A stretch of 64,000 nucleotides of DNA from Bolinopsis microptera (Eukaryota > Ctenophora > Tentaculata > Lobata > Bolinopsidae). This document shows positions 46,101 to 54,497 of the stretch, one piece after another. The translations under genes and the position numbers were made by a program. Location of the stretch: NCBI RefSeq assembly GCF_026151205.1, contig NC_087078.1, positions 12,383,118 through 12,447,117 on the forward strand. The letters run 5' to 3'. Under the pieces are notes generated by a model. It had not been told where the DNA came from, did no database searches, and was given only the letters and a program-made list of their open reading frames with translations. Every line of letters starts with the position of its first letter. Position 1 is the first letter of the stretch.

Positions 46101-49100
46101 CAAGATTTGTCAGGCTGAAAAACATGAATCTCCACTACAAAAACTGATGTTGAGAAATAACAACTAAGAAGTTTAATAATGAATTTCTCGATATGTTACT
46201 CTGTTTGTGTCGACGTAACAGTTGAAACTTGAAAATTGCTTTTCCTGCGTTTTCATTGGGTCCACAAACTTCGAGATCAAACAAATTCTTCACTATTTTT
46301 TCAAATTCATTAATTGTTTTATTCTTCACTGAATTAAAACCAGAGAAGCAATCATGCCTCAGCTACCCAATTTATCCTCTGAATAATGAACATTATGTGG
46401 ATTTGGTTCATGGTTGTGGAATTGGGCAATTCAAAGTGGATTCACTGGTTGTGCCATTTTTGGCCAGCTCGTCTGCTTTTTCATTACCCCACAATGCGAT
46501 GTGTGCTGCTATCCATCTGATCTCTAAGGTGTTAGTGGATCCGAGTGTATTGAGGGTGTCGTAACAGTCTCTAGTAGTTCTACTCCTCGTTGAGGGTGAG
46601 GATATAGCTTGAATAGAGGAGAGACTGTCTGACCATATGATGATGTGTGTGTTGGTATAAGTTTATAGATATTTACAAGCTTCGATGATGGCAGTGAGTT
46701 CTGTTTGATAAACGGTGCAATAATCGGGAAGCTTGAATGATCTTTCCTCTAGTATAGTGTAGTGTTGTTGTTTTCAGTGGTGATAATATAACCAGCCCCG
46801 CTACCTGAGTCTGTGCGTGACCCGTCTGTGTAGCAGGGAGTTGGACTTTCTGTTCCATTTGTTCCGCGGAACAATATTTGACGAAAGTCGATTATCTTGA
46901 GATCCTACTGATAAATTTTCTTTAAACTTTCCAGATAGTTGTATGGCTATGAGACGGATATTCTGTGCGATTTTGGGCGAATTTCTATGTGCCAAACCTG
47001 AGATATGACTTCAAACACAAGAAAATATCTCAAAATGGCGGTTTCTAGCGGAACGCAGGCACAATTTTCGAGATCCTACTGATAAATTTTCTTTAAACTT
47101 TCCAGATAGTTGTATGGCTATGAGACGGATATTCTGTGCGATTTTGGGCGAATTTCTATGTGCCAAACCTGAGATATGACTTCAAACACAAGAAAATATC
47201 TCAAAATGGCGGTTTCTAGCGGAACGCAGGCACATATTTCGAGATCCTACTGATAAATTTTCTTTAAACTTTCCAGATAGTTGTATGGCTATGAGACGGA
47301 TATTCTGTGCGATTTTGGGCGAATTTCTATGTGCCAAACCTGAGATATGACTTCAAACACAAGAAAATATCTCAAATTGGCGCGTTTTAGCGGAACGCAA
47401 GCACATATTTCGAAATCCTACCGATAAATTTTCTTTAAATTTTCCAGATAGTTGTATGGCTATGAGACAGATAATCTGAGCAAGTTTGGGCGAATTTCTA
47501 AGTGCCAAACTTGAGATATGACTTCAAACTCATGAAAACATCTCAAATTGGCGGTTTCGGAACGATATTTGACGAAAGTCGATTATTTTGAGATCCTACT
47601 GATAGATTTTCTTTAAACTTTCCAGATAGTTGTATGGCTATGAAACAGATATTCTGTGCAATTCTGTCCTCCTCTCCCTCATGTCCCTCCTCCTTTTCCT
47701 CCTCCTTCTCAGTCCTCCTCAGTCTTCCTCCTCTTCAGTCATCATCCTCCTCCTCCTCCTCGGTCCTCTTCCTCCTTGTCAGTCCTTCTCCTCCTCCTCA
47801 TCAGTCCTCCTCCTCCTCTTCCTTCTCTTCCTCCTCCTCCTCAGTCCTCCTCAGTCCTCCTTCTCCTCCTCCTCTTCCTCATCCTCTTTCTCCTCCTCCT
47901 GTGTCCTCATCCTCCCCTCCTTCTGAGTCCTCCTCCTGAGTCCTCCTGAGTCCTCCTCCATCTGAGTCCTCCTGATTCCTCCTCCTCCTGAGTCCACACT
48001 CTCCTGAGTCCTCTTCCTCCTCCACCTCCTCCACTTCCTCGTCCTCTTTAAGTCCTCCTCCTCCTTCTGAGTCTACCTTCTCCTACACTTCCTCTTCCTC
48101 CTCAGTCTTCCTCTGTCCTCCTCCTCCTCCTCCTCCTCAGTCCTCCTCCTCCTCAGTCATCATCCTCCTCCTCAGTACTCCTCCTCCTCCTCCTCCTCCA
48201 CCTCAGTCCTCAGTCCTCCTCCTCTTCCTCCTTCTCCTCCTCAGTCCTCCTCCTCCTTCTCCTCCTCATCAGTACTCCTCCTAAGTCTTTCTCCTCATCC
48301 TCAGTCCTATTCCTCCTCAGTCCTCCTCCTCCTCAGTCCTCAAGTTTGGCACATAGAAATTCGCCCAAACTTTCTCAGATTATCTGTCTCATAGCCATAC
48401 AACTATCTGGAAAATTTAAAGAAAATTTATCAGTAGGATGTCGAAATATGTGCCTGCGTTCCGCTAAAACGCACCAATTTGAGATATTTTCTTGTGTTTG
48501 AAGTCATATCTCAGGTTTGGCACATAGAAATTCGCCCAAAATTGCAAAGGAATATCCGTCTTATAGCCATACAACTATCTGGAAAGTTTAAAGAAAATTT
48601 ATCAGTAGGATCTTGAAATATGTGCCTGCGTTCCGCTAGAAACCGCCATTTTGAGATATTTTCTTGTGTTTGAAGTCATATCTCAGGTTTGGCACATAGA
48701 AATTCGCCCAAACTTGCTCAGATTATCTGTCTCATAGCCATACAACTATCTGGAAAGTTTAAAGAAAATTTATCAGTAGGATCTTCTGAGACGGATATTC
48801 TGTGCGATTTTGGGCGAATTTCTATGTGCCAAACCTGAGATATGACTTCAAACACAAGAAAATATCTCAAATTGGCGCGTTTTAGCGGAACGCAGGCACA
48901 TATTTCGAGATCCTACAGATAAATTTTCTTTAAATTTTCCAGATAGTTGTATGGCTATGAGACAGATAATCTGAGCAAGTTTGGGCGAATTTCTATTCCA
49001 TTCGAAAAATGGAAATAACATTTATATCTCCTCCTCCTCCTCCTCCTCCTCTTCCTCCTCCTTCTCAGTCCTCCTCCTCAGTCTTCCTCCTCCTCAGTCA

Positions 49101-52100
49101 TCATCCTCCTCCTCCTCCTCGGTCCTCTTCCTCCTCGTCAGTCCTTTTCCTCCTCCTCATCAGTCCTCCTCCTCCTCCTCCTTCTCTTCCTCCTCCTCCT
49201 CAGTCCTCCTCAGTCCTCCTTCTCCTCCTCCTCTTCCTCATCCTCTTTCTCCTCCTCCTGTGTCCTCATCCTCCCCCTCCTTCTGAGTCCTCCTCCTGAG
49301 TCCTCCTGAGTCCTCCTCCATCTGAGTCCTCCTGATTCCTCCTCCTGAGTCCACACTCTCATGAGTCCTCTTCCTCCTCCACCTCCTCCACTTCCTCGTC
49401 CTCTTCAGTCCTCCTCCTCCTTCTGAGTCTACCTTCTCCTACACTTCCTCTTCCTCCTCAGTCTTCCTCAGTTTTCCTCAGTCCTCCTCCTCCTCCTCCT
49501 CCTCAGTCCTCCTCCTCCTCAGTCATCATCCTCCTCCTCAGTACTCCTCCTCCTCCTCGTCAGTCCTTATCCTCCTCCTCCTCCTCTTCCTCCACCTCAG
49601 TCCTCAGTCCTCCTCCTCTTCCTCCTTCTCCTCCTCAGTCCTCCTCCTCCTTCTCCTCCTCATCAGTACTCCTCCTAAGTCTTTCTCCTCATCCTCAGTC
49701 CTATTCCTCCTCAGTCCTCCTCCTCCTCAGTCATCATCCTCCTCCTCAGTACTCCTCCTCCTCCTCGTCAGTCCTTATCCTCCTCCTCCTCCTCCTCCTC
49801 CACCTCAGTCCTCAGTCCTCCTCCTTTTCCTCCTTCTCCTCCTCAGTCCTCCTCCTCCTTCTCCTCATCAGTACTCCTCCTAAGTCTTTCTCCTCATCCT
49901 CAGTCCTATTCCTCCTCAGTCCTCCTCCTCCTCAGTCCTCCTCCTCAGTCCTATTCCTCCTCATTCTCCTCTTCCTCTTGATTATCTGTCTCATAGCCAT
50001 ACAACTATCTGGAAAGGGGGATCATGTTTTGTGTCCGTTTTTGTCCGTTCGGTACCCTTTATTTTCAAAATGGACAAAAAGTAGGGCGAACAAAAACATA
50101 ATAAAACGGACAAAAACGGAACAAAAATGTTATGAAAAAATGGAAATAACATTTAGATGCTTCCTCCTCCTCCTTCTCCTCCTCCTCCTCCTCCTCCTCC
50201 TCCTCCTCCTCCTCCTCCTCCTTCTCCTTCTCCTCCTCCTCCTCCTCCTCCTCCTCCTCCTCCTCCTCCTCCTCAGTCCTCCTCCTCCTGAGTCCTCCCG
50301 AGTCCATCTCCTCCACATCCTCCACTTCCTCCTCCTCCTCAGTCCTCCTCCTTCTTCTGAGTCCACCTCCTCCTACACCTCCTCCTCCTCCTCAGTCTTC
50401 CTCAGTCCTCCTCCCCCTCCTCAATCCTCCTCCTCCTCCTATAGCCATGTAACTATCTGGAAAGTTTTAAAAATTCTATCATTTAGATCTCCAAATATAT
50501 GCCTTTGTTCCGCTAAAAACCGCCAATTCGGAGATATTTTCTTGTGTTTGAAGTCATATCTCAAGTTCGGCACATAGAATCTCGACCAAAATCACACAGA
50601 TTATCCGTCTCATAGCCATACAACTATCTGGAAAGTTTAAAGAAAATTTATCAGTAGGATCTCGAAATATGTGCCTGTGTTCTGCTAGAACGCGCCAATT
50701 TGGGATATTTTCTTGTGTTTGAAGTCATATCTCCAGTTTGGCATATAGAAATTCGCCCAAACTTGCTCAGATTATCCGTCTTATAGCCATGTAACTATCT
50801 GGAAAGTTTAAAGAAAATTTATCAGTAGGATCTCGAAATATGTGCCTGTGTTCTGCTAGAACGTGCCAATTTGAGATATTTTCTTGTGTTTGAAGTCATA
50901 TCTCAAGTTTGGCACATAGAAATTCGCCCAAACTTGCTCAGATTATCCGTCTCATAGCCATACAACTATCTGGAAAGTTTAAAGAAAATTTATCAGTAGG
51001 ATCTCGAAATATGTGTCTGTGTTCCGCTAGAACGCGCCAATTTGAGATATTTTCTTGTGTTTGAAGTCATATCTTAAGTTTGGCACATAGAAATTCGCCC
51101 AAACTTGCTCAGAGGGGGGGGGTGTCACGTCCGTCTATGTCCGCTTGTCTCATAGAATCCAAAAAGGACAGGACATAGGCGGACATAGGCGGACATAGAC
51201 GGACATAGGCGGACATAGACGGACATAGGCGGACATAGGCGGACATTAATGGACACCTAAATTGCTAAATAAAATGTTCAATTTTTGCTGTTATAGGGGA
51301 TCATGTTTTTTGTCCGTTCGGTACCCTATATTTTCAAAACGGACAAAAAATAGAGCGGACAAAAAATAGAGCGGACAAAAACGGACAAAAATGGACAAAA
51401 ACGGACAAAAATGGAAATAACATTTAGATGCTTCCTCCTCCTACTCTTCCTCCTCCTCCCCCTGGGTCTTCCTGATCTTCCTCAGTCCTCTTCCTCCTCC
51501 CCTCCTCAGTCCTCCTCCTACTCCTCCTCCTCGTCCTCAGTCCTCCTCATCAGTCCTCAACAGTCCTCCTCCTCCCCAGTCCTCCTCCTCCTCTTCATCC
51601 TCCTCCTCTTCCTCCTCAGTCCTCAGTCCTCCTCAGTCCTCCTCCTCATCCTTCTTCTCAGTCCTCCATCCTCCTCCTCAGTCCTCCCCCAGTCCCCCTC
51701 CTCCTCCTCATATTCAGTCCTCCTCCTCCTCCTCCTTCTCAGTCCTCCTCAGTCCACCTCCTCCTCCTCCTCCTCCTCTTCCCTCTCAGTAATCCTCCTC
51801 AGCCATCCTCCTTAGTCCTCCTCAGTCCTCCTCCTCAGTCCTCCTCCTCCTGGGTCCTCCTCCTCCTCTTCATCCTCCTCCTTTTCCTCCTCGGTCCTCA
51901 GTCCTCCTCCTCCTGGGTCCTCCTCTTCATCCTTCTCATCAGTCCTCCTCCTCCCCAGTCCTCTCCCAGTCCCCCTCCTTCTCCTCCTCCTATTCAGTCA
52001 TCCTCCTCCTCCTCCTCCTCCAGTTCTCCTCAGTCCTCCTTCTCATTTCTCCTAAGTCCTCCTCCTGAGTCCTCCTCCTTCTCAGTCCTCCTCAGTCCTT

Positions 52101-53763
52101 CTCCTGAGTCCTCCTCCTCGTGAGTCATCCTTCTGGGTCCTCCTCCTCCTCCTCCTCCTGGGTCTTCCTGATCCTTCTCCTCCCTCTCAGTCATCCTCCT
52201 CAGTCATCCTCCTCAGCCATCCTCCTCAGCCATCCTTCTCAGCCATCCTCCTCAGTACTCTTCAGTACTCTTCAGTCCTAAAAATGTTTGTCCGCTAATG
52301 TCCACCAATGTCCGCTAATGTCCACCAATGTCCATCCAAGTCCGCCAATGTCCGTCCGGGTCCGCCAATGTCCGTCCGAGTCCGCCAATGTCCGTCCGAG
52401 TCCGCCAATGTCTGTCCGTGTCCGCCTATGTCCCAAAAAACACGTCCGTTGTCTCATAGAATCCAAAAAGGACAGGACATAGGCGGACATAGACGGACAT
52501 GACACCCCCCCCCCCCCCCCTCAGATCATCTGTCTCATAGCCATACAACTATCTGGAAAGTTTAAAGAAAATGTATCAGTAGGATCTCGAAATATGTGCC
52601 TGCGTTCCGCTAGAACGCGCCAATTTGGGATATTTTCTTGTGTTTGAAGTCATATCTCCAGTTTGGCATATAGAAATTCGCCCAAACTTGCTCAGATTAT
52701 CCGTCTTATAGCCATGTAACTATCTGGAAAGTTTAAAGAAAATGTATCAGTAGGATCTCGAAATATGTGCCTGCGTTCTGCTAGAACGCGCCAATTTGAA
52801 ATATTTTCTTGTGTTTGAAGTCATATCTTAAGTTTGGCACATAGAAATTCGCCCAAACTTGCTCAGATTATCCGTCTTATAGCCATGTAACTATCTGGAA
52901 AGTTTAAAGAAAATTTATCCGTAGGATCTCGAAATATGTGTCTGTGTTCCGCTAGAACGCGCCAATTTGGAGATATTCTCTTGTGTTTGAAGTCATATCT
53001 CAAGTTTACCACATAGAAACTCACCCAAAATCGCACAGATTATCCGTCTGATAGCCATACAACTATCTGGAAAGTTTAAAGAAAATCTATCATTCAGATC
53101 TCTAAATATATACCTGTGTTCCGCTAGAACCCGCCAATTTGGAGATATTTTCTTGTGTTTGAAGTCATATCTCCATTTTTGCATATAGAAATTCTCCCAA
53201 ACTCTTACACATTATCCGTCATATAGCCATCTAACTATCTGGAAAGTTTAAAGAAAATCTATCAGTCAGATCTTGAGAAAATCAAAATTATATTCTAAGA
53301 TATTCACTAAAACACTCGATTTTCGATCTTTTTATTTGGAACAGATTTGTCGAAAGTCCTTCTGGGTAGCAGGTGATGGTTGAAAGGAGTTGTAACGCGC
53401 GAGTCATCTTTTATAGGTCACGCGTTGGCGCGTAAATTAATAAATTGAGCTAGCTTAAGTTGTAAAGATTAAGTTGTAGGTTTATAACCTACCAAGACCC
53501 ACGCCGAGTTGGACTCGTCGAGGGGGAGTGGGTCGAATGAAAGTTCAATGGGCCATAGTATATACTTCATTACAGAACGCTATTATATACTTTAACTTTT
53601 GAAATAGCTTTACATTTTTACCCATTTGTGATTTTAAAGTTGATTCAAATCATGCAATTGTCAGGTATTGGAGACAGCAAACATGCGCGCTAAAGATCTG
53701 CTGAACATAGTGAGACTGACTGTAAGATGGGGACAACATCTCTGGAACATTGAGGACAAGTAA
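31192..53763 (+). CDS. PNP: Purine nucleoside phosphorylase, eight exons
   Basis: Trimeric-type PNP: cleaves purine (deoxy)nucleosides with phosphate to base and (deoxy)ribose-1-phosphate in the cytosol. Exons: 31192-31276, 31603-31701, 32233-32336, 32676-32854, 34052-34134, 34490-34578, 45582-45725, 53665-53763. All phases agree and the total is 293 residues (mammalian PNP is about 289). Motifs are [13 protein letters not shown] (phosphate loop), [11 protein letters not shown] (the His and Tyr of the ribose and phosphate site), [26 protein letters not shown] (catalytic Glu), [17 protein letters not shown] (purine-contacting Asn) and NHAEV (ribose His). The Lys that usually follows that Asn is Ile here. 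Intron 6 is 11 kb and holds an antisense GPCR and element B plus its nested elements; intron 7 holds foldback element C. Only one terminal exon is present in the window, although exon 7 is duplicated downstream. Confidence 0.95.
31334..31420. mobile_element. Truncated copy of element F in PNP intron 1
   Basis: GGGAAGTTGGTCGTTTAGCT and repeated CCCTGCACGGTCC units match the end of element F at 38384-39035; the sequence closes with GCCGGCTACTAACC. AACCATGAATATTGAATATG occurs on both sides, 16 bp before the left end and directly at the right. It is about 90 bp, an internally deleted derivative. Confidence 0.6.
32855..34051. other. PNP intron 4, no additional gene
   Basis: AT-rich, with a patch at 33838-34018 containing GTCAAGTCAAGTC repeats and three or more GATTTACCGCAG-like units ending with GGGGTTTTACTG, which looks like one end of a hAT-type MITE. 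No coding signal. Confidence 0.35.
34579..35828. other. Proximal part of PNP intron 6
   Basis: AT-rich, no recognisable coding or repeat structure. It contains the 3' flank of the antisense GPCR. Another 12-G run sits in the preceding intron 5 (about 34243-34255), unpaired as far as I can see. Confidence 0.35.
35829..37121 (-). CDS. Rhodopsin-class (class A) GPCR, intronless
   Basis: Seven-transmembrane plasma-membrane receptor of 430 residues in one exon; a second Met at residue 31 (MADPNAPSS) is an alternative start. There is a short N-terminus with an NLT glycosylation site. TM1 is at about 50-72 ([20 protein letters not shown]). Conserved Cys residues before TM3 (TFCGTW) and in ECL2 (LSCIMF) can form the usual disulfide. 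The TM3 end reads [10 protein letters not shown] in place of DRY. ICL3 is basic ([12 protein letters not shown]); TM6 reads [11 protein letters not shown] without CWxP; TM7 has NSTANPVIY (NPxxY). The Ser-rich tail ([13 protein letters not shown]) could be phosphorylated. The ligand is unknown; the altered DRY and CWxP motifs resemble orphan lineages of early-branching animals. It lies antisense within PNP intron 6. Confidence 0.9.
   Translation of the reverse strand: MAIVLETIIQIYIPGTFNLTINYLNTIYREMADPNAPSSLIDQHDRVADTVLGVILTVISIIGVTLNIGSFVFFAQQKAKNSNKIYFKRLYMVITFNDTLICIFLFPAIQAAFSPNRGRSIYSVLESPALLFFDKTFCGTWIIIWWTISQLSVFLVGFLSLSRLFVLKYPAKQLHMTWLPFVLPIGFCVVFTTPLIVIIASGVQHPIYSQDILSCIMFPFSPEEIYSPASKKHLSISVVITFLYNLIPTLMFLVIVVSCVLSIRLLRESGRNADALGKKGKQQREAAKTVVLITAVYILCNIPLMIFVWMYMVDLYKGTRSGFKEGSLVVDFFIFWYNYGRKLTGGTPFLKYYITPILQQLSVAANSTANPVIYLARMKHMRDQVLKMVGWKSLAGSSDQSSSAGTTSETAQRKMNSMELVQNRNPLTMT
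38384..39035. mobile_element. Element F: TIR element with GGGACCGTGCA arrays, nested in B
   Basis: The ends AAGTTGGTCGTTTAGCTCCG are inverted on both sides, each followed by arrays of GGGACCGTGCA (or its complement). The centre has repeats of TAGTAGCCGGTTAG. It is flanked by AAATAAAT at 38376-38383 and 39036-39043, an 8-bp TSD of hAT type. A short derivative lies at 31334-31420. Non-autonomous. Confidence 0.8.
39383..40311. mobile_element. Element G: poly-G-ended element nested in B
   Basis: Starts with 9 G then AGATAACGTATTTTTTG and ends CAAAAAATACGTTAT plus 15 C. Inside are many GTTTTTTTTG and CAAAAAAAAC runs and two copies of GTTTAGGTGGAATT. The TSD is TATAAT (39377-39382 and 40312-40317). 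The insertion splits the right arm of B's long inverted repeat; the left arm preserves the unsplit sequence (CATATAATTGACG on the minus strand), proving the borders. Confidence 0.85.
40640..41340. other. Unique interior of element B
   Basis: No ORF of note and no repeat that I recognise between the inverted arm and the right terminal motif array. Confidence 0.35.
42341..42565. repeat. Hairpin and TTCGACA-motif patch, present in both copies
   Basis: Several TTCGACA/TGTCGAAC units, then a near-perfect hairpin at about 42455-42509 with arms ACGCCATTCGCAATCTCGTT around a GAAAAACAG loop. It is duplicated at about 57355-57580. Probably an old MITE that predates the duplication. Confidence 0.6.
43296..44801. 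mobile_element. Element E: TTAA-inserted element with GAGGTTAACCTC array
   Basis: TTAA flanks both ends (43292-43295 and 44802-44805) and copy 2 has a single TTAA at 61657-61660. The TIR is GGCCAGAGGGGGGGG. The interior holds a large hairpin (about 43478-43640 against 43650-43800) and at least nine copies of GAGGTTAACCTC or its half. No transposase. TTAA specificity suggests mobilisation by a piggyBac- or Kolobok-type transposase (inference). Confidence 0.88.
46395..46835 (-). pseudogene. LINE RNase H domain fragment, copy 1
   Basis: Read on the minus strand across frame changes, the pieces [44 protein letters not shown] and [20 protein letters not shown] carry the RNase H signature ([17 protein letters not shown]). 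Such a domain occurs in I/Jockey-type LINEs. It is frameshifted and dead. The duplicate is at 63405-63845. Element C inserted at its beginning. Confidence 0.75.
46898..47660. repeat. 171-bp satellite units, direct orientation
   Basis: Units begin GATCCTACTGATAAATTTTC at 46901, 47072, 47243 and, with changes, 47414 and 47592, giving a 171-bp period. Each contains TTCCAGATAGTTGTATGGCT and GGGCGAATTTCTATGTGCC. More units follow in the opposite orientation at about 48340-48785, 50440-51112 and 52520-53290, and one in direct orientation at about 48786-49010. Confidence 0.93.
47661..48340. repeat. CT-rich minisatellite (CCTCAGTCCTCCTCCT)n
   Basis: Pyrimidine-rich tract of TCC repeats with CAGTCC spacers, the complement of the tract in element A. 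Similar tracts lie at 49020-49978, 50158-50440 and 51428-52278. The long Ser/Pro or Leu open frames here are repeat translations, not genes. Confidence 0.95.
50019..50157. repeat. GGACAAAAACG module next to CT tract
   Basis: Begins GGGGGATCATGTTTTGTGTCC, contains GTTCGGTACCC and repeats of GGACAAAAACGGA, and ends AATAACATTTAGATGCTTCC directly against a CT-rich tract. It is repeated at 51296-51427 and, inverted, in element A at 29950-30056, always bordering the minisatellite. Confidence 0.8.
51113..52519. mobile_element. Element L: poly-G-ended element nested in satellite
   Basis: Left end: a run of 9-10 G then TGTCACGTCCGTCTATGTCC. The right end mirrors it: GGACATAGACGGACATGACA and a 15-C run. 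Both ends carry TCTCATAGAATCCAAAAAGG and arrays of GGACATAGGC or GTCCGCCAAT. TCAGA flanks both sides, and other satellite units show the uninterrupted sequence CTTGCTCAGATTATC. Inside are a GGACAAAAACG module and a CT-rich tract. Confidence 0.8.
53479..53516. repeat. Single end related to the 14644-15451 element
   Basis: TAGGTTTATAACCTACCAAG and ACCCACGCCGAGTTGGAC match the terminal region of the TIR element at 14644. It lies exactly where copy 1 and copy 2 stop matching (63954 in copy 2). Confidence 0.55.
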
Positions 53764-53889
53764 ACTCATCGTATCTACTCCACGATATATTCTGGGACAA
53801 TCCTAACAGCATTCACTGCATTATTCATGAGTTATTACTTTATACTGAGAATTTTCGGTTATTTTAAGTTTAATAAGTGATCCAAGATA

Positions 53890-53979
53890 GGGGGGGGGAG
53901 GGGGCAGGGCAACCATATTAAAGTATATTAAAGTATATCCCCGTTAATATGGCTGCCCCCCCCCCCCCCCCCCCCCCCC
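53890..53979. mobile_element. Element M: 90-bp poly-G/poly-C element with 18-bp direct flanks
   Basis: A G-rich left end (GGGGGGGGAGGGGGCAGGG), an inverted core CAACCATATTAA/TTAATATGGCTG, and a right end of more than 20 C. It is flanked by the identical 18-mer AATAAGTGATCCAAGATA at 53872-53889 and 53980-53997. It lies just after the PNP stop codon, in the likely 3' UTR or flank. Confidence 0.75.
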
Positions 53980-53997
53980 AATAAGTGATCCAAGATA

Positions 53998-54497
53998 TTC
54001 AATATAACAGAAATAACGGCATATAATAATTTAAGAATTTAGTACTTATAGCAACTAAACGTTAGAAACCTTGTATGTGACTGCCACCCTAATTAGTGTA
54101 CATAATTAGTTGACATAATTAGTTTACTTAATTAGTTTACTTAATTAGTTTACTTAATTAGTGTATATTATATTTGTGTTAAACTAATTTGATTTGTAAC
54201 TCTGCCTGACTCCAACCTAATATGATCTACGATTTCATGATTAATAGGGCGCAATTGTCGTATCTGATTAAGCAGTTTTTATTGGTTTTGCAATACTCTG
54301 CAGATATTTGATGGTGTATTTAATTGAATAACTAAGTAATTTTTGGGGCACTTTGATCTGAATCTGAATCTTTAATTTTATTATACGGTGATCATGTATG
54401 TTATAGTCCGAAAAATGTATTATAAAAACTTGAGAACTAGTGTCATAACTTCAGCTGAAATCAAAAGTAAAGGATGTAACACATTTTTCTAAAGGAC
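53998..54497. other. Intergenic, including 3' flank of the minus-strand LINE
   Basis: AT-rich with a short run of AATTAGTTTACTT repeats at 54100-54160. At 54355-54375 the minus strand reads GATTCAGATTCAGATC, plausible as the microsatellite tail of the LINE fragment that follows. Confidence 0.4.

Larger units (their letters stand above)
46838..53365. mobile_element. Element C: 6.5-kb foldback element with 171-bp satellite arms
   Basis: GTAGCAGG flanks both ends (46830-46837 and 53366-53373); copy 2 has a single GTAGCAGG at 63840-63847 and continues directly, so this is one insertion with 8-bp TSD. Terminal inverted repeats include GTTGGACTTTC on the left and GAAGGACTTTC, read inward, on the right. 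The arms are tandem units of about 171 bp, mostly direct on the left (from 46898) and inverted on the right (from 52520). CT-rich minisatellite blocks and nested element L interrupt them. No transposase. The layout resembles foldback/TU-type elements (hAT-like TSD). Confidence 0.85.
37140..53487. repeat. Duplicated segment, copy 1
   Basis: Homologous to 56283-63960 and colinear. It starts near ACCTTTCTGAACCTTTTTTA, just upstream of the GPCR, and includes PNP exon 7. Relative to copy 2 it contains insertions B (37289-41445), E (43296-44801) and C (46838-53365). Outside insertions the two copies differ by scattered substitutions, a few percent by eye. The match ends near 53487, before PNP exon 8. 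Confidence 0.9.

Noticed and set aside
46229-46564. Plus-strand 111-codon frame, also at 63239-63574
   Set aside because: It is the shadow of the RNase H fragment on the opposite strand and shows no domain.
47630-50577. Long Ser/Pro- and Leu-rich open frames, also Arg/Glu-rich frames on the minus strand and at 28393-29140
   Set aside because: They are translations of TCC/GGA minisatellites that stay open in all frames; no start context, domain or splice signal supports a gene.
52278-52505. Repetitive 75-codon frame rich in the Gly-Leu-Gly pattern
   Set aside because: It is a translation of GTCCGCCAAT/GGACATAGGC arrays at the end of element L.
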